A stretch of 64,000 nt of DNA from Bacteroidota bacterium (GTDB lineage: Bacteria; Bacteroidota; Bacteroidia; Bacteroidales; F082). The notes below the pieces were generated by a model. That model was not told where the DNA came from, made no database searches, and saw only the letters and a program-made list of their open reading frames with translations. Positions 37,535 through 46,856 of the stretch are shown here, one piece after another (positions within the stretch are counted from its first letter, which is position 1; every line of letters begins with the position of its first letter). The translations under genes and the position numbers were made by a program. The stretch is from NCBI GenBank assembly GCA_020444415.1, contig JAHLLA010000002.1, positions 124,001 through 188,000 on the forward strand. Reading direction: 5' to 3'.

Positions 37535-38551
37535 TTACACAAACTTCTCAATCAATTCCACCAACCTAGTCGAATAGCCCATCTCATTATCATACCAGGC
37601 TACCACTTTTACAAGTTTGTTTTTGTCACCAAGCACGGCCGTCAGGTTGGCATCAAAAATAGCGGAGTGGGTGTTGCCAATCACGTCCGATGAAACAATT
37701 GGATCTTCAGTATATTGTAGAATACCTTTTAAACGTGTTTCAGCAGCTTCTTTAAAGGCTTTATTTATAAGTTCTTTACTGGTTGATTTTTTTAGTGTAC
37801 AGGTCAAATCAGTTAGTGATCCGTTCGGCACCGGAACCCGAATACCTGCACCCCCCAAATTATTTTTCAAATGCGGAAATATTTTAGTAGATGCCTTTGC
37901 TGCACCTGTTGTTGTGGGCACAATAGAGTAAGCCGCAGCTCTGCCTCTGCGCCAGTCTTTATGCGGGCCGTCCACCAGGTTCTGATCTTTGGTATAGGAG
38001 TGAACTGTGGTCATAAAGCCCTTTTCAATACCCCATAGTTCATCTAGTATCATAATCAGCGGCGCTACGTTATTTGTAGTACAGGATGCATTGGAAATAA
38101 TAAGGTCTTTTTTATCAATGATATGATCGTTCACCCCCAGCACCACGTATTTCACATCATCCTGCTCTCCTTTGGCAGGTGCTGAAATAATCACTTTTCT
38201 GGCTCCGGAATCGTTGACATGTTTAATGGCCTCATTTCTTTCGACAAACTGTCCGGTCGATTCAATTACCACGTCAATATCCAACTCGCGCCAAGGCAAC
38301 CTGGATGGATCGGGTTCCGAAAACACTTTAATCTTTTCACCATTCACTTCAATATGATCATTATTGAATGCTACTTCTCCATCAAATTGGCGTTGCACTG
38401 AATCATACTTAAGCAAATGGGCTAAATTGGCCGCATCTGTGATATCATTAATAGCGACCACTTTCATATTGTCTCTTTCGAGAATTTTTCTGAATGTGAT
38501 TCTTCCAATCCTTCCAAATCCATTAATCGCAACTCTGACTGGTATCATCAT
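37535..38551 (-). CDS. gap: Glyceraldehyde-3-phosphate dehydrogenase, type I
   Basis: 338 residues. Rossmann motif INGFGRIGR at 9-17, aspartate D36 in the NAD-preferring position (INDIT), catalytic SNASCTTN with C157, and the C-terminal VAWYDNEMGYS. It oxidises glyceraldehyde-3-phosphate with NAD and phosphate in glycolysis. The protein begins MMIPVRVAINGFG; either Met could be used. Normal length. No neighbour from the glycolytic pathway. Confidence 0.96.
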   Translation of the reverse strand: MMIPVRVAINGFGRIGRITFRKILERDNMKVVAINDITDAANLAHLLKYDSVQRQFDGEVAFNNDHIEVNGEKIKVFSEPDPSRLPWRELDIDVVIESTGQFVERNEAIKHVNDSGARKVIISAPAKGEQDDVKYVVLGVNDHIIDKKDLIISNASCTTNNVAPLIMILDELWGIEKGFMTTVHSYTKDQNLVDGPHKDWRRGRAAAYSIVPTTTGAAKASTKIFPHLKNNLGGAGIRVPVPNGSLTDLTCTLKKSTSKELINKAFKEAAETRLKGILQYTEDPIVSSDVIGNTHSAIFDANLTAVLGDKNKLVKVVAWYDNEMGYSTRLVELIEKFV

Positions 38552-38586
38552 TTAATTTTTAATACGTAATAAATCCTTTTTCAGAC

Positions 38587-41500
38587 CTAATAAATAACGG
38601 TTACTGTCCCCCGTTTGTAAAATGTTTTTCCAATTACACTTTCATAGGCCATTTGATAAGCATAGGTACCTTTTGTAACAAGTTGTCCGTTTGCACGACC
38701 GTCCCATTGATCTTCAAGATTATTGGCCTCATAAATAAGTTCTCCCCAACGTGAGAATATTTTCAGATTATACTTGCTAACACCTATGCTTTTTACTTCA
38801 AATACATCATTAAGACCATCACCGTCAGGTGTAAAAGCTGTTGGCGGAAATACATCTGCATCAGGGTGAATGATGACTTCTTTTTCCATCGTGTTTTCAC
38901 ATCCATTAGGAGTGATGGCCAGCAATTTCACAAGGTATATTCCCACTTCGTTATAGACATGACCGGGATTGACCAACTCTGATAAGTTTCCATCGCCAAA
39001 GTCCCAGTTATAAGATAATGATTCCGTACTTTCCGATTCGTTGTTAAAAGTGATCATTCCCTGGCTTGCGATTGTTTCAAATGGATTTGGAGTAAAGTCA
39101 GCTACCGGGGTCTCATGCACTTGAATATAATTATTTAAAGTACTTATATCACGGCAGCCACTTTCATTTGTGACCGTTAACGATATGGTGTAAGTACCGG
39201 CTTCTGTATATTCCTTTTCCGGTGATATATCAGTGCTCTGGGTGCCATCTCCAAATTCCCAGTCAAACATGGATGAAGGATCAATGTTCTCTGATTCATT
39301 CGTAAAAACAACTGTAAGAGGAGTACATCCTGAAAGGATATCGGCATTGAAATGCCCAAACGGTGTTTTCAATACATCCACGTAAAGTTCTGATGTTTCA
39401 CTGGTGCAGCCGTCTTCGCTAATAAACAGCGAAATCTTTTTCTGACCGGTTTCGTCCCAGCTTATTTCAATGGGCCCCTGTCCGTCACCGGAGATGATAT
39501 TAGCGTTGTTAAATTCCCAGTAATAAGAAGCATCTATGGATGCATTCCCTTCGTAGGTGACGCTTATCGTTTCATTCTGGCAGACTTCTTCCTGTTCGAG
39601 ACTGAAAACGGCTTTTATTTCAGGTACTACCTGTATGGTTATCGACTCTTGCCCCTGGCAACTGTATCCTTCCAAATCAGCAACAACGTAATAAGTTGTG
39701 GTGGTATCAGGCGAAACTGTGATAGTTTTATTATTTTCCTGTCCGGCAAGGCTTGCATCCGCAGGTTCTGAAGTCCATAGATAAGTGCCTTCATTTTCCA
39801 CATTAATCGCCACTTCTTCTCCAAAACAGATATCTGTATTTGCTGCAATTACTGATAATTCAGGTATGGGATTTACTGTAAGAATCATGGAATCATTGGA
39901 TGCGCAGAAGTCATAAACTTCAACAAAATATGTATAATCATCCGGTTGATCTGGTGAAACCACAGGGTTTGGTAATGTGTCCTGACCGTTCAGATATAAT
40001 GAAGCATCATAAGGCTCAGAAGTCCAATTGAAATGAGAGGCACCTGTGGCCTGTAACTGGTACTGTTCGTTCTGACAGATTTCAGCATCAGGGCCGGCTT
40101 CGGCTATAGGTAATTCAACTACGATCACTTCTACATCGTCAGTTGCCGTAAAATCACATACATTGGCCACTGTAACAGAATAGATAGTTGAAACAATTGG
40201 TGAGACCTGTATCGACTGGTTTGTTTCCTGTCCGGATAAACCAGGATCGATTGGTTGTGACGTCCAAAGATATGATTCCGCTTCGTTACAAGTTAATTGA
40301 ACTTCTTCGCCAATGCATATCATCTGATCAATTCCGGCATTGGCCACGGCTTCATCCAGAAATACGAATGTAGTATCCGAATCTTCATGCAGACAATTAT
40401 CTGAAGCGGTGAGTATATACATGGTAGTTTCGGTAGGACTTACGCCCGGATTTGGAATATTTTCCTGTCCGGTCAATGAAGCATCATAGGGCTCTGAAGT
40501 CCATTGCAGGAGCTGTGCGCCTTCAGCCACACCACTAAGCCATACAGAATCGGCATTGCAGAGGGATTGGTCATCTCCTGCATCTGCTTCAAATGAGGGT
40601 ACCGATACAAAAACCGTGTCTATAGAAGTTTGTCCGCAGGTATCAGCCACGATACAAGGAATGGCATAATAATCTGATCCGGTGGGAACAAATGGCACCG
40701 TGTCGGTCATTTCGCCAAGTGTATACCAGTCAAAAGAAAAGGGCGGTATGCCCACCAGGGCTGAGCCAAAATTTAAATTGATTGTGTCTTCACAATAACC
40801 ACTGAAGGACACGGTAGTATCGCCAAAAACAGGTAGATCAGAGAAGAATACGCGAATGGTATCTTTGATCATCGGGTCACAGGTTTCTACGCTGTAGGCA
40901 ATCCATAATTCCTCAATATCTTCCTCAATATCATCATTTATCGCTCTTACAATAATAGAATCATAGGCTGCTCCGGATTCAATAAAAATCGTATCTCCCG
41001 CGTAAGTTGTAGTTAACGAGTAATCTTCATCTCTGATAGCGGTTCCGCCAATTTCGAGATCTCTTTTAATGGAAAAACCTACGGTCTCCTGCAAAGTAAA
41101 GTATAACACTACCTCATGATCATTGCAGCTTTCGTATAACAATGAGTCAACCGTAGGATGTGTATAATCAGCGACGGAGGTAATATTCCCGAGGCTGAAA
41201 CTGCCTTTTTCCAAAAGAACACCTGAATCAAACTGTGAATCAACAACATCACCAATAGCGATTTTGATATGGTACCATTCACATATCTGCAAGTTACTTT
41301 TTGCGGTGAAATTATCCGTATATCCATCAAATACAAAAGCCGAATAAGCCTGGCTGTTTGGCAATGTATTGCTATTAAAATATTCCTCATTATCACCCGG
41401 ACCATTAGGCAAGTTGCTACAACTTGGCCCTAACTGACCCATATTCACATTGTTGATGGTTACAGGCGTATTTACGGTTCCAGGAATCACTGCAATATTT

Positions 41501-42054
41501 TTGGCTCCATTGGAATATCCACCGCTAATACCGGGACCTGAAAGGAAGAAACCAAATACGTCATTAAAGCTATCTACATAATCATGATATTCTTCGGAGG
41601 CAAAAATGTAATTGAATTTTACCGAGTCGGCAGAAGGTTTAAAATCAAATTCAATAATACATGCATCCTGGGAATTAAAACCTGCTGCTTGCGTTAAATC
41701 AGCATCGGAGATGCCATTTGTGCTACTACTTGCATTTTGTGCAGTGCTGCAATTATTTGACTTATCAATATCACCTGTATACCCTGAAGACATCACGATG
41801 CCCGTAAGTTGGTCAAATCCTGTGAAAGTGCCACCCCGAAAATAGCCTACCGATCTGGGATCACCGGTAAATTGGATGTTGGCAATAGCAGAAGGTTGAA
41901 CACCGGCTAAAAAAACGGTATCAATTAACGCGATAACTTCTGAAACACTGGTACATTCAACTACTTCAAAGCGGCCAAACTGAGCTTTTAAAGTAAGACT
42001 GTACGACGAAGAAACGAAAATTAGTAGTGTAATGAATAAATGTCGATATCCCAT
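38587..42054 (-). CDS. SprB-like secreted adhesin: choice-of-anchor L, repeats, PKD, gliding-type C-terminal domain
   Basis: 1155 residues. Signal peptide (about 1-25), a choice-of-anchor L domain (about 30-290), a Calx-beta-like stretch (about 320-400), a run of Ig-like repeats in which WTSxPxDxxLxGQE recurs four times (about 510-830), two PKD domains (FDWEFGDGTQSTD, YNWDFGDGNLSE; about 925-1065), and a T9SS type B gliding-associated signal (PPTAFTPDGDGLNDVFEVK ... FSRWGELIYE ... GTYAYQM) at the end. Predicted to be exported by type IX secretion to the cell surface as an adhesin. Own promoter upstream. Gliding itself cannot be inferred from this alone. Confidence 0.92.
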   Translation of the reverse strand: MGYRHLFITLLIFVSSSYSLTLKAQFGRFEVVECTSVSEVIALIDTVFLAGVQPSAIANIQFTGDPRSVGYFRGGTFTGFDQLTGIVMSSGYTGDIDKSNNCSTAQNASSSTNGISDADLTQAAGFNSQDACIIEFDFKPSADSVKFNYIFASEEYHDYVDSFNDVFGFFLSGPGISGGYSNGAKNIAVIPGTVNTPVTINNVNMGQLGPSCSNLPNGPGDNEEYFNSNTLPNSQAYSAFVFDGYTDNFTAKSNLQICEWYHIKIAIGDVVDSQFDSGVLLEKGSFSLGNITSVADYTHPTVDSLLYESCNDHEVVLYFTLQETVGFSIKRDLEIGGTAIRDEDYSLTTTYAGDTIFIESGAAYDSIIVRAINDDIEEDIEELWIAYSVETCDPMIKDTIRVFFSDLPVFGDTTVSFSGYCEDTINLNFGSALVGIPPFSFDWYTLGEMTDTVPFVPTGSDYYAIPCIVADTCGQTSIDTVFVSVPSFEADAGDDQSLCNADSVWLSGVAEGAQLLQWTSEPYDASLTGQENIPNPGVSPTETTMYILTASDNCLHEDSDTTFVFLDEAVANAGIDQMICIGEEVQLTCNEAESYLWTSQPIDPGLSGQETNQSIQVSPIVSTIYSVTVANVCDFTATDDVEVIVVELPIAEAGPDAEICQNEQYQLQATGASHFNWTSEPYDASLYLNGQDTLPNPVVSPDQPDDYTYFVEVYDFCASNDSMILTVNPIPELSVIAANTDICFGEEVAINVENEGTYLWTSEPADASLAGQENNKTITVSPDTTTTYYVVADLEGYSCQGQESITIQVVPEIKAVFSLEQEEVCQNETISVTYEGNASIDASYYWEFNNANIISGDGQGPIEISWDETGQKKISLFISEDGCTSETSELYVDVLKTPFGHFNADILSGCTPLTVVFTNESENIDPSSMFDWEFGDGTQSTDISPEKEYTEAGTYTISLTVTNESGCRDISTLNNYIQVHETPVADFTPNPFETIASQGMITFNNESESTESLSYNWDFGDGNLSELVNPGHVYNEVGIYLVKLLAITPNGCENTMEKEVIIHPDADVFPPTAFTPDGDGLNDVFEVKSIGVSKYNLKIFSRWGELIYEANNLEDQWDGRANGQLVTKGTYAYQMAYESVIGKTFYKRGTVTVIY

Positions 42055-42077
42055 AAGCTTTGAAGCATAAAAACGTG

Positions 42078-42108
42078 CAAAGGTATTATTTGCCTACTTA
42101 AATGACAA
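42078..42108 (-). promoter_or_regulatory. Promoter of the SprB-like adhesin gene
   Basis: On the minus strand: TTG (42108-42106), 20-base spacer, TACCTTTG (42085-42078), then CACG; both Bacteroidota elements at normal distance, 23 bases before the ATG at 42054. Confidence 0.7.
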
Positions 42109-42190
42109 TTAATAGGTTGTAAAAGTTGCCAGCGCTATGTACATTTTTGTAAAGTTTAAACAAATACCAAGCATATTCGGATTACTTGTG

Positions 42191-42198
42191 TAGTTTTG
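42191..42198 (+). promoter_or_regulatory. -7 box of the YjjG-like HAD gene
   Basis: TAGTTTTG, a full TAnnTTTG match, 13 bases before the ATG at 42212. The leader would be about eight bases. No -33 TTG at standard spacing. Confidence 0.5.
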
Positions 42199-42211
42199 CG
42201 TCGCTTATTTT

Positions 42212-42910
42212 ATGCAAAAAGTATACAAACATATTTTCTTTGACCTTGATAGAACGCTTTGGGATTTTGAAGCAACTGCACGGGAAGCCTTCCATGATAT
42301 TTATACAAGGTTTAAGCTTAAAGAAATAGGTGTTGAAAATGTCGTTTCTTTTAAAGACCATTACAACCATCACAATGAAATTTTGTGGACACAATACCGT
42401 GAAGGGAAGCTTACAAAAGATATATTACGCGGTTTACGTTTTAAGCTAACACTTAGAGAATTCGGAATTGAAGATGATAAACTGGCACAACAAATCGGTC
42501 AGCATTATGTACAGATTAGCCCTCTATTGGTAAATTTATTTCCGAATACGCATGAGATAATGGCCTATTTGCATCCGAAGTACCAATTACACATTATTAC
42601 CAATGGTTTTAGTGAAGTGCAATTCGTAAAATTGAAAGAATCGGATTTACGAAAATATTTTAATAAGGTAATTACTTCTGAAAAAGCAGGTGTAAAAAAA
42701 CCGGATGCGAAAATATTTGAATATGCTTTGGAGCAAACCAACGCAAAAATAGATGAAAGTATCATGATTGGCGATGATCCGGAAGTTGATATACTGGGAG
42801 CTAAAAACATGGGAATGGACCAGGTATTGTTCGACCCATATGGTACATTATTGCAGAATGGGGCTACTTACTATATTAATGATCTTATTGAACTGAAGAA
42901 ATACCTTTAA
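42212..42910 (+). CDS. YjjG-type HAD noncanonical pyrimidine nucleotidase
   Basis: 232 residues with the HAD motifs: FFDLDRTLWDF at 9-19 (nucleophile D11 and D13), ITNGFSE, K in EKAGVKKPDAKIF, and MIGDDPEVDI. The YjjG-like family dephosphorylates odd or damaged pyrimidine nucleotides. Its stop overlaps the stop of the convergent psd gene by four bases. Own promoter-like box just upstream. Confidence 0.9.
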   Translation: MQKVYKHIFFDLDRTLWDFEATAREAFHDIYTRFKLKEIGVENVVSFKDHYNHHNEILWTQYREGKLTKDILRGLRFKLTLREFGIEDDKLAQQIGQHYVQISPLLVNLFPNTHEIMAYLHPKYQLHIITNGFSEVQFVKLKESDLRKYFNKVITSEKAGVKKPDAKIFEYALEQTNAKIDESIMIGDDPEVDILGAKNMGMDQVLFDPYGTLLQNGATYYINDLIELKKYL

Positions 42911-43569
42911 TTCTGCTTAAATTCAGCGATCACAGTTTGCTGGGCCTTTACTTTATCATTCAGCTTTACTTTCACATCCACATCCAGCGGCAGATAAAAG
43001 TCAACCCTTGATCCAAAACGTATGATACCGAATTCGGCACCTTGTTCAGCCACATCTTCCTGTTTAACATAACTGATAATACGCCGCGCCATAACTCCTG
43101 CAATTTGTCGCATCATAACATTCTTTCCGGGTGCTTTTTCAATTACAACGCTATTTCTTTCATTAAGTTCAGACGACTTTGGATGATAAGCTACGAGGTA
43201 TTTGCCTTCGTGATATTTCACATATTTAACAATCCCGCTAAACGGATACCAGTTGATATGCACATTAAATGGCGACATAAAGACTGAAATAAGCAAGCGA
43301 TTTTCCTTAAAATATTCGTCTTCGTAAGTTTCTTCAATGGCCACAACTTTGCCGTCAGCAGATGATAAAATATGATTCACTCCTGTGTTCACTGTTCGTT
43401 GCGGATATCGGAAGAATCGCATGGTCCAGATTAGGTGAATAAAGAATCCTATATAAAAGAAGTAACGCATATATGGATAGGGTATCAGCCAGGCAACAAG
43501 CATGGATAACACAATCAAAATAAGAAATGTGATCATTATTATTTTATATCCCTCTTTATGGATTCTCAT
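42907..43569 (-). CDS. psd: Phosphatidylserine decarboxylase (short, Psd-A type)
   Basis: 220 residues with two N-terminal membrane helices and the self-cleavage site in FGSRVDFYLP (G186-S187), which yields the pyruvoyl-bearing alpha chain. Also FMSPFNVHINWYP, a conserved block. It converts phosphatidylserine to phosphatidylethanolamine at the inner membrane. Start overlaps the cdsA stop by one base (TAATG), so both are co-translated, and CdsA makes the CDP-diacylglycerol precursor of the same pathway. Confidence 0.95.
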   Translation of the reverse strand: MRIHKEGYKIIMITFLILIVLSMLVAWLIPYPYMRYFFYIGFFIHLIWTMRFFRYPQRTVNTGVNHILSSADGKVVAIEETYEDEYFKENRLLISVFMSPFNVHINWYPFSGIVKYVKYHEGKYLVAYHPKSSELNERNSVVIEKAPGKNVMMRQIAGVMARRIISYVKQEDVAEQGAEFGIIRFGSRVDFYLPLDVDVKVKLNDKVKAQQTVIAEFKQN

Positions 43570-44378
43570 TATAAAAGAAATTTTAGATAAATAAAGACAA
43601 ATGGAGTTGCAAATAAAACCGCGTCAAACCTGTCGAGCACACCACCATGCCCAGGCATTAAACTTCCTGAATCTTTCACGCCGGCATTTCTTTTTAACAT
43701 TGACTCCGAAAGATCACCGATAGTTGCAGTTACAACAATAACTTTCGCTAATACCAACCATTCTGTTACACTTAAAGAGTTAGAAAACAATGATAATACA
43801 TATGCTGAGAGCAATGCAAACAGCAATCCACCGAAAAACCCTTCCCAGGTCTTTTTTGGAGAGATTCTTTCAAATAATTTATGCTTGCCAAAAAAGGAAC
43901 CCGTCAAATACGCAAAAATGTCGTTACACCAAACAATCACAAGCATACTTACCAGAAGAAATCCCGGAAAAGATTCATGATATGAAAAAGAAAAAAAAGT
44001 ATTTAGCAGTCCGAAAGGTGCTGCCACGTAGAAATATCCCGAAAATACAGAACCTATTTGAGACCAATTGACCTCTTTTTCAAATAACTGGAAGGTAATT
44101 ACTACCGGAAATACCAGAAAGATCAATAAAGCATAGGTGATATCTACTTTACCAATTCCTATTAATGCCAACAATGCGTATAAAAGAAGTCCGATAAAGA
44201 CGAAGATGATTTTATTCGCTTTACCTGAAATGCCTGTTAAAGCGTAATATTCGTATAAGCCTATTACTGTGAATACACCAAAAACAATAAGAAATGCAAT
44301 GGGATGAAGCAGGATAGAACCGATGACTACGATCAGAAATACAATTCCTGATAATGTTCTGATCAGAATTTCTTTCAA
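43569..44378 (-). CDS. cdsA: Phosphatidate cytidylyltransferase
   Basis: 269 residues, about eight membrane helices, and the CdsA signature near the C-terminus (SMLKRNAGVKDSG..MPGHGGVLDRFD). It makes CDP-diacylglycerol from phosphatidate and CTP at the inner membrane. Upstream of psd with a one-base overlap; the enzyme between them (Pss) is not in the window. Its promoter region holds a strong Bacteroidota promoter and a perfect inverted repeat. Confidence 0.95.
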   Translation of the reverse strand: MKEILIRTLSGIVFLIVVIGSILLHPIAFLIVFGVFTVIGLYEYYALTGISGKANKIIFVFIGLLLYALLALIGIGKVDITYALLIFLVFPVVITFQLFEKEVNWSQIGSVFSGYFYVAAPFGLLNTFFSFSYHESFPGFLLVSMLVIVWCNDIFAYLTGSFFGKHKLFERISPKKTWEGFFGGLLFALLSAYVLSLFSNSLSVTEWLVLAKVIVVTATIGDLSESMLKRNAGVKDSGSLMPGHGGVLDRFDAVLFATPFVFIYLKFLL

Positions 44379-44401
44379 GTGAAATATGGATTAATTAGAT
44401 G

Positions 44402-44432
44402 CAAATCTATAAAATTTGCGCTTATTCCTCAA
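44402..44432 (-). promoter_or_regulatory. cdsA-psd promoter
   Basis: On the minus strand: TTG (44432-44430), 20-base spacer, TAGATTTG (44409-44402), 23 bases before the cdsA ATG. Both elements match the Bacteroidota consensus. Confidence 0.7.
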
Positions 44433-44451
44433 TTTGGTTTGAAAGTGACTT

Positions 44452-44487
44452 AAACGTTCTGACGGTTACAAGATTGTCAGAACGTTT
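44452..44487. repeat. Perfect 12-bp inverted repeat between cdsA and ffh
   Basis: AAACGTTCTGAC at 44452-44463 and GTCAGAACGTTT at 44476-44487 around a 12-base spacer. It has no T run after it on either strand, so it is not a standard terminator. It lies 20 bases beyond the cdsA -33 element and about 66 bases upstream of the ffh -7 box. Either an operator-like site, a structured element or one copy of a dispersed repeat. Confidence 0.9.
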
Positions 44488-44553
44488 CGCTCTATGGTTT
44501 TGCATGGGTTTAATGAATTGGAAATTCAGATGTTTTATTGTAGGAGCTTTTAT

Positions 44554-44561
44554 TATTTTTG
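44554..44561 (+). promoter_or_regulatory. Putative -7 box of ffh
   Basis: TATTTTTG followed by CAG, 22 bases before the ffh ATG at 44584. A TTG at 44538-44540 is closer than usual (13 bases). Confidence 0.55.
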
Positions 44562-44583
44562 CAGCCTAAAATTATATAAGACT

Positions 44584-45915
44584 ATGTTTGAAGGATTAAG
44601 TGACAGGCTTGAAAAATCATTTAAGATACTTAAAGGTCAGGGGCGTATCTCAGAAATTAACGTGGCTGAATCCATTAAAGAGATTCGTAAAGCGCTGATC
44701 GAAGCCGACGTAAGTTATAAAATCGCCAAGGAGTTTACCAATGAAGTTAAAGAAAAAGCTTTAGGGCAGAATGTACTTCAGGCAGTAAAGCCAGGCGAAC
44801 TCATGGTTAAAATAGTCCATGACGAACTGGCTGAACTGATGGGCGGTGAGCAAGTGGATATTCAAATTGATGCCAATCCGGCGGTTATTTTGGTAGCCGG
44901 ATTACAAGGATCGGGTAAAACAACATTTTCTGCAAAACTGGCTCATTATCTCAAAACCAAAAAAGGCAAGCACCCTTTATTGGTAGCAGGCGACGTATAC
45001 AGGCCTGCAGCTATCAATCAACTCCAGGCACTGGGAGGTCAAATCAACGTGGATGTTTTCACCGAAGAAGAAAATAAAAATCCGGTGCAGATTGCTGCCA
45101 ATGCCATCAAATATGCAAAAAGCAATGCAAAAAACGTGGTGATTGTGGATACAGCAGGACGTCTAGCCGTTGACGAAGTGATGATGAAAGAGATCAGGTC
45201 TGTAAAGGATGCGATCAATCCGCATGAAATACTTTTTGTTGTTGATGCCATGACCGGGCAGGATGCTGTAAACACAGCCAAAGCATTTAATGATGAGCTT
45301 GATTTCGATGGCGTGGTCCTGACAAAATTGGATGGCGACACAAGGGGAGGGGCAGCCCTTACCATCAAAGCTGTTGTTGATAAACCCATCAAATTTGTGG
45401 GTATCGGTGAAAAGATGGATGCCCTTGATCTTTTCCACCCAAGCCGTATGGCCGACAGGATACTCGGCATGGGTGACATTGTTTCACTGGTAGAAAAAGC
45501 ACAGGAGCAGTTTGACGAAGAAGAAGCCCGTAGGATTCAGAAGAAAATTGCTAAAAACCAGTTCAATTTTAACGATTTTCTGAAACAAATCCAGCAGATT
45601 AAAAAAATGGGGAATGTAAAAGACCTCATGGGCATGATTCCCGGAATGGGAAAGGCATTGAAAGATACAGAGATTGATGATGATGCATTTAAAGGAATTG
45701 AAGCCATTATTTATTCGATGACACCTGAAGAAAGAGAAAACCCAAAAATTTTGAGTGGATCCAGAAGAAAGAGGATTGCCTTAGGAAGTGGCAACAATAT
45801 TCAGGAAGTGAATCGCTTGATCAAACAATTTGCCGAAACCAGTAAAATGATGAAAATGATGTCGTCGGGTGGTGGCCGCGGATTATCCCAGATGATGAAG
45901 GGGATTAAAAAATAA
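44584..45915 (+). CDS. ffh: Signal recognition particle protein Ffh (SRP54)
   Basis: 443 residues from the ATG at 44584 (MFEGLSDRLEKSFKIL). N domain with a four-helix bundle, G domain with GLQGSGKT at 106-113, DTAGR, TKLDGD, and a methionine-rich M domain (KMGNVKDLMGMIPGMG; KMMKMMSSGGG). It binds signal sequences and 4.5S RNA and delivers ribosomes to FtsY. An earlier in-frame ATG at 44494 would include the promoter box and is not used. Normal length. Confidence 0.97.
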   Translation: MFEGLSDRLEKSFKILKGQGRISEINVAESIKEIRKALIEADVSYKIAKEFTNEVKEKALGQNVLQAVKPGELMVKIVHDELAELMGGEQVDIQIDANPAVILVAGLQGSGKTTFSAKLAHYLKTKKGKHPLLVAGDVYRPAAINQLQALGGQINVDVFTEEENKNPVQIAANAIKYAKSNAKNVVIVDTAGRLAVDEVMMKEIRSVKDAINPHEILFVVDAMTGQDAVNTAKAFNDELDFDGVVLTKLDGDTRGGAALTIKAVVDKPIKFVGIGEKMDALDLFHPSRMADRILGMGDIVSLVEKAQEQFDEEEARRIQKKIAKNQFNFNDFLKQIQQIKKMGNVKDLMGMIPGMGKALKDTEIDDDAFKGIEAIIYSMTPEERENPKILSGSRRKRIALGSGNNIQEVNRLIKQFAETSKMMKMMSSGGGRGLSQMMKGIKK

Positions 45916-45959
45916 GAACCGTCGACTTAAATAATACACCTTAATAAAGCAGCATCTAA

Positions 45960-46856
45960 ATGTCAAAAAACAAAAATGTAAAGATTATTGATGGAAAACT
46001 TACAGCCCAGGCCATCAAAGAAGAGATAAAAAAAGAAGTAGCCGGAATGATCGATACTGATCTTGTTGCACCCCACCTGGCAGCTATTTTAGTAGGTGAC
46101 AATCCGGCAAGTCAAACTTATGTAGCCAGCAAGGAGAAAGCCGCTCAGCTTGTTGGTATAACTTCTTCGGTTTATAAATTTGAAAGTGATATTACAGAAA
46201 ATGAAATTTTACAAACCATTGATTATTTAAACAACGACCCTGAAATTGATGGTTTCATCGTTCAACTGCCATTACCCGATCATATTGATGTAGACAAAGT
46301 ACTGAACAGTATTGACCCATCCAAAGATGTGGATGGATTTCACCCTGTAAATGTTGGCCGGATGGCATTAGGTTTGCCTGCTTTTGTTTCAGCGACTCCT
46401 GCCGGCATTCTTGAATTATTGGAACGATACAAGATTGATACAGTTGGAAAACACTGCGTTGTATTGGGTAGGTCAAATATTGTTGGATCGCCCATGAGCA
46501 TATTAATGGCAAAAAAAGCATATCCAGGAAATTCAACCGTAACCATTTGCCACAGTCGCACAGAAAATATCGGGGAATATATAAAGAGTGCTGACATTTT
46601 AATTTGTGCCATTGGCCAACCCCAATTTGTTAAGGGAGAAATGCTGAAAGAAGGAGCCGTTGTAATTGATGTGGGAATTCACAGGATTCCGGCAGATAAT
46701 GAAAAGGGTTATCGGATTGTTGGTGATGTCGATTTTGAAGAAGTTTCCAAGAAAGCTTCCTATATTACCCCGGTACCCGGTGGTGTTGGCCCGATGACCA
46801 TAGCCATGCTGCTAAAGAACACACTCCTTGCTGCTAAAAAAGAATATTATAAATAG
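45960..46856 (+). CDS. folD: Bifunctional methylenetetrahydrofolate dehydrogenase/methenyl-THF cyclohydrolase
   Basis: 298 residues. VASKEKAA with the catalytic Lys region, [10 protein letters not shown], the VDGFHP..N.GR block, [13 protein letters not shown] and [14 protein letters not shown] are all FolD signatures. It interconverts one-carbon folates (5,10-methylene to 10-formyl) using NADP. Follows ffh by 44 bases, probably co-transcribed. Cytoplasmic. Confidence 0.96.
   Translation: MSKNKNVKIIDGKLTAQAIKEEIKKEVAGMIDTDLVAPHLAAILVGDNPASQTYVASKEKAAQLVGITSSVYKFESDITENEILQTIDYLNNDPEIDGFIVQLPLPDHIDVDKVLNSIDPSKDVDGFHPVNVGRMALGLPAFVSATPAGILELLERYKIDTVGKHCVVLGRSNIVGSPMSILMAKKAYPGNSTVTICHSRTENIGEYIKSADILICAIGQPQFVKGEMLKEGAVVIDVGIHRIPADNEKGYRIVGDVDFEEVSKKASYITPVPGGVGPMTIAMLLKNTLLAAKKEYYK

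Noticed and set aside
44494-44583. Upstream start for ffh
   Set aside because: Covers the TATTTTTG box and adds a stretch not found in SRP54 proteins.
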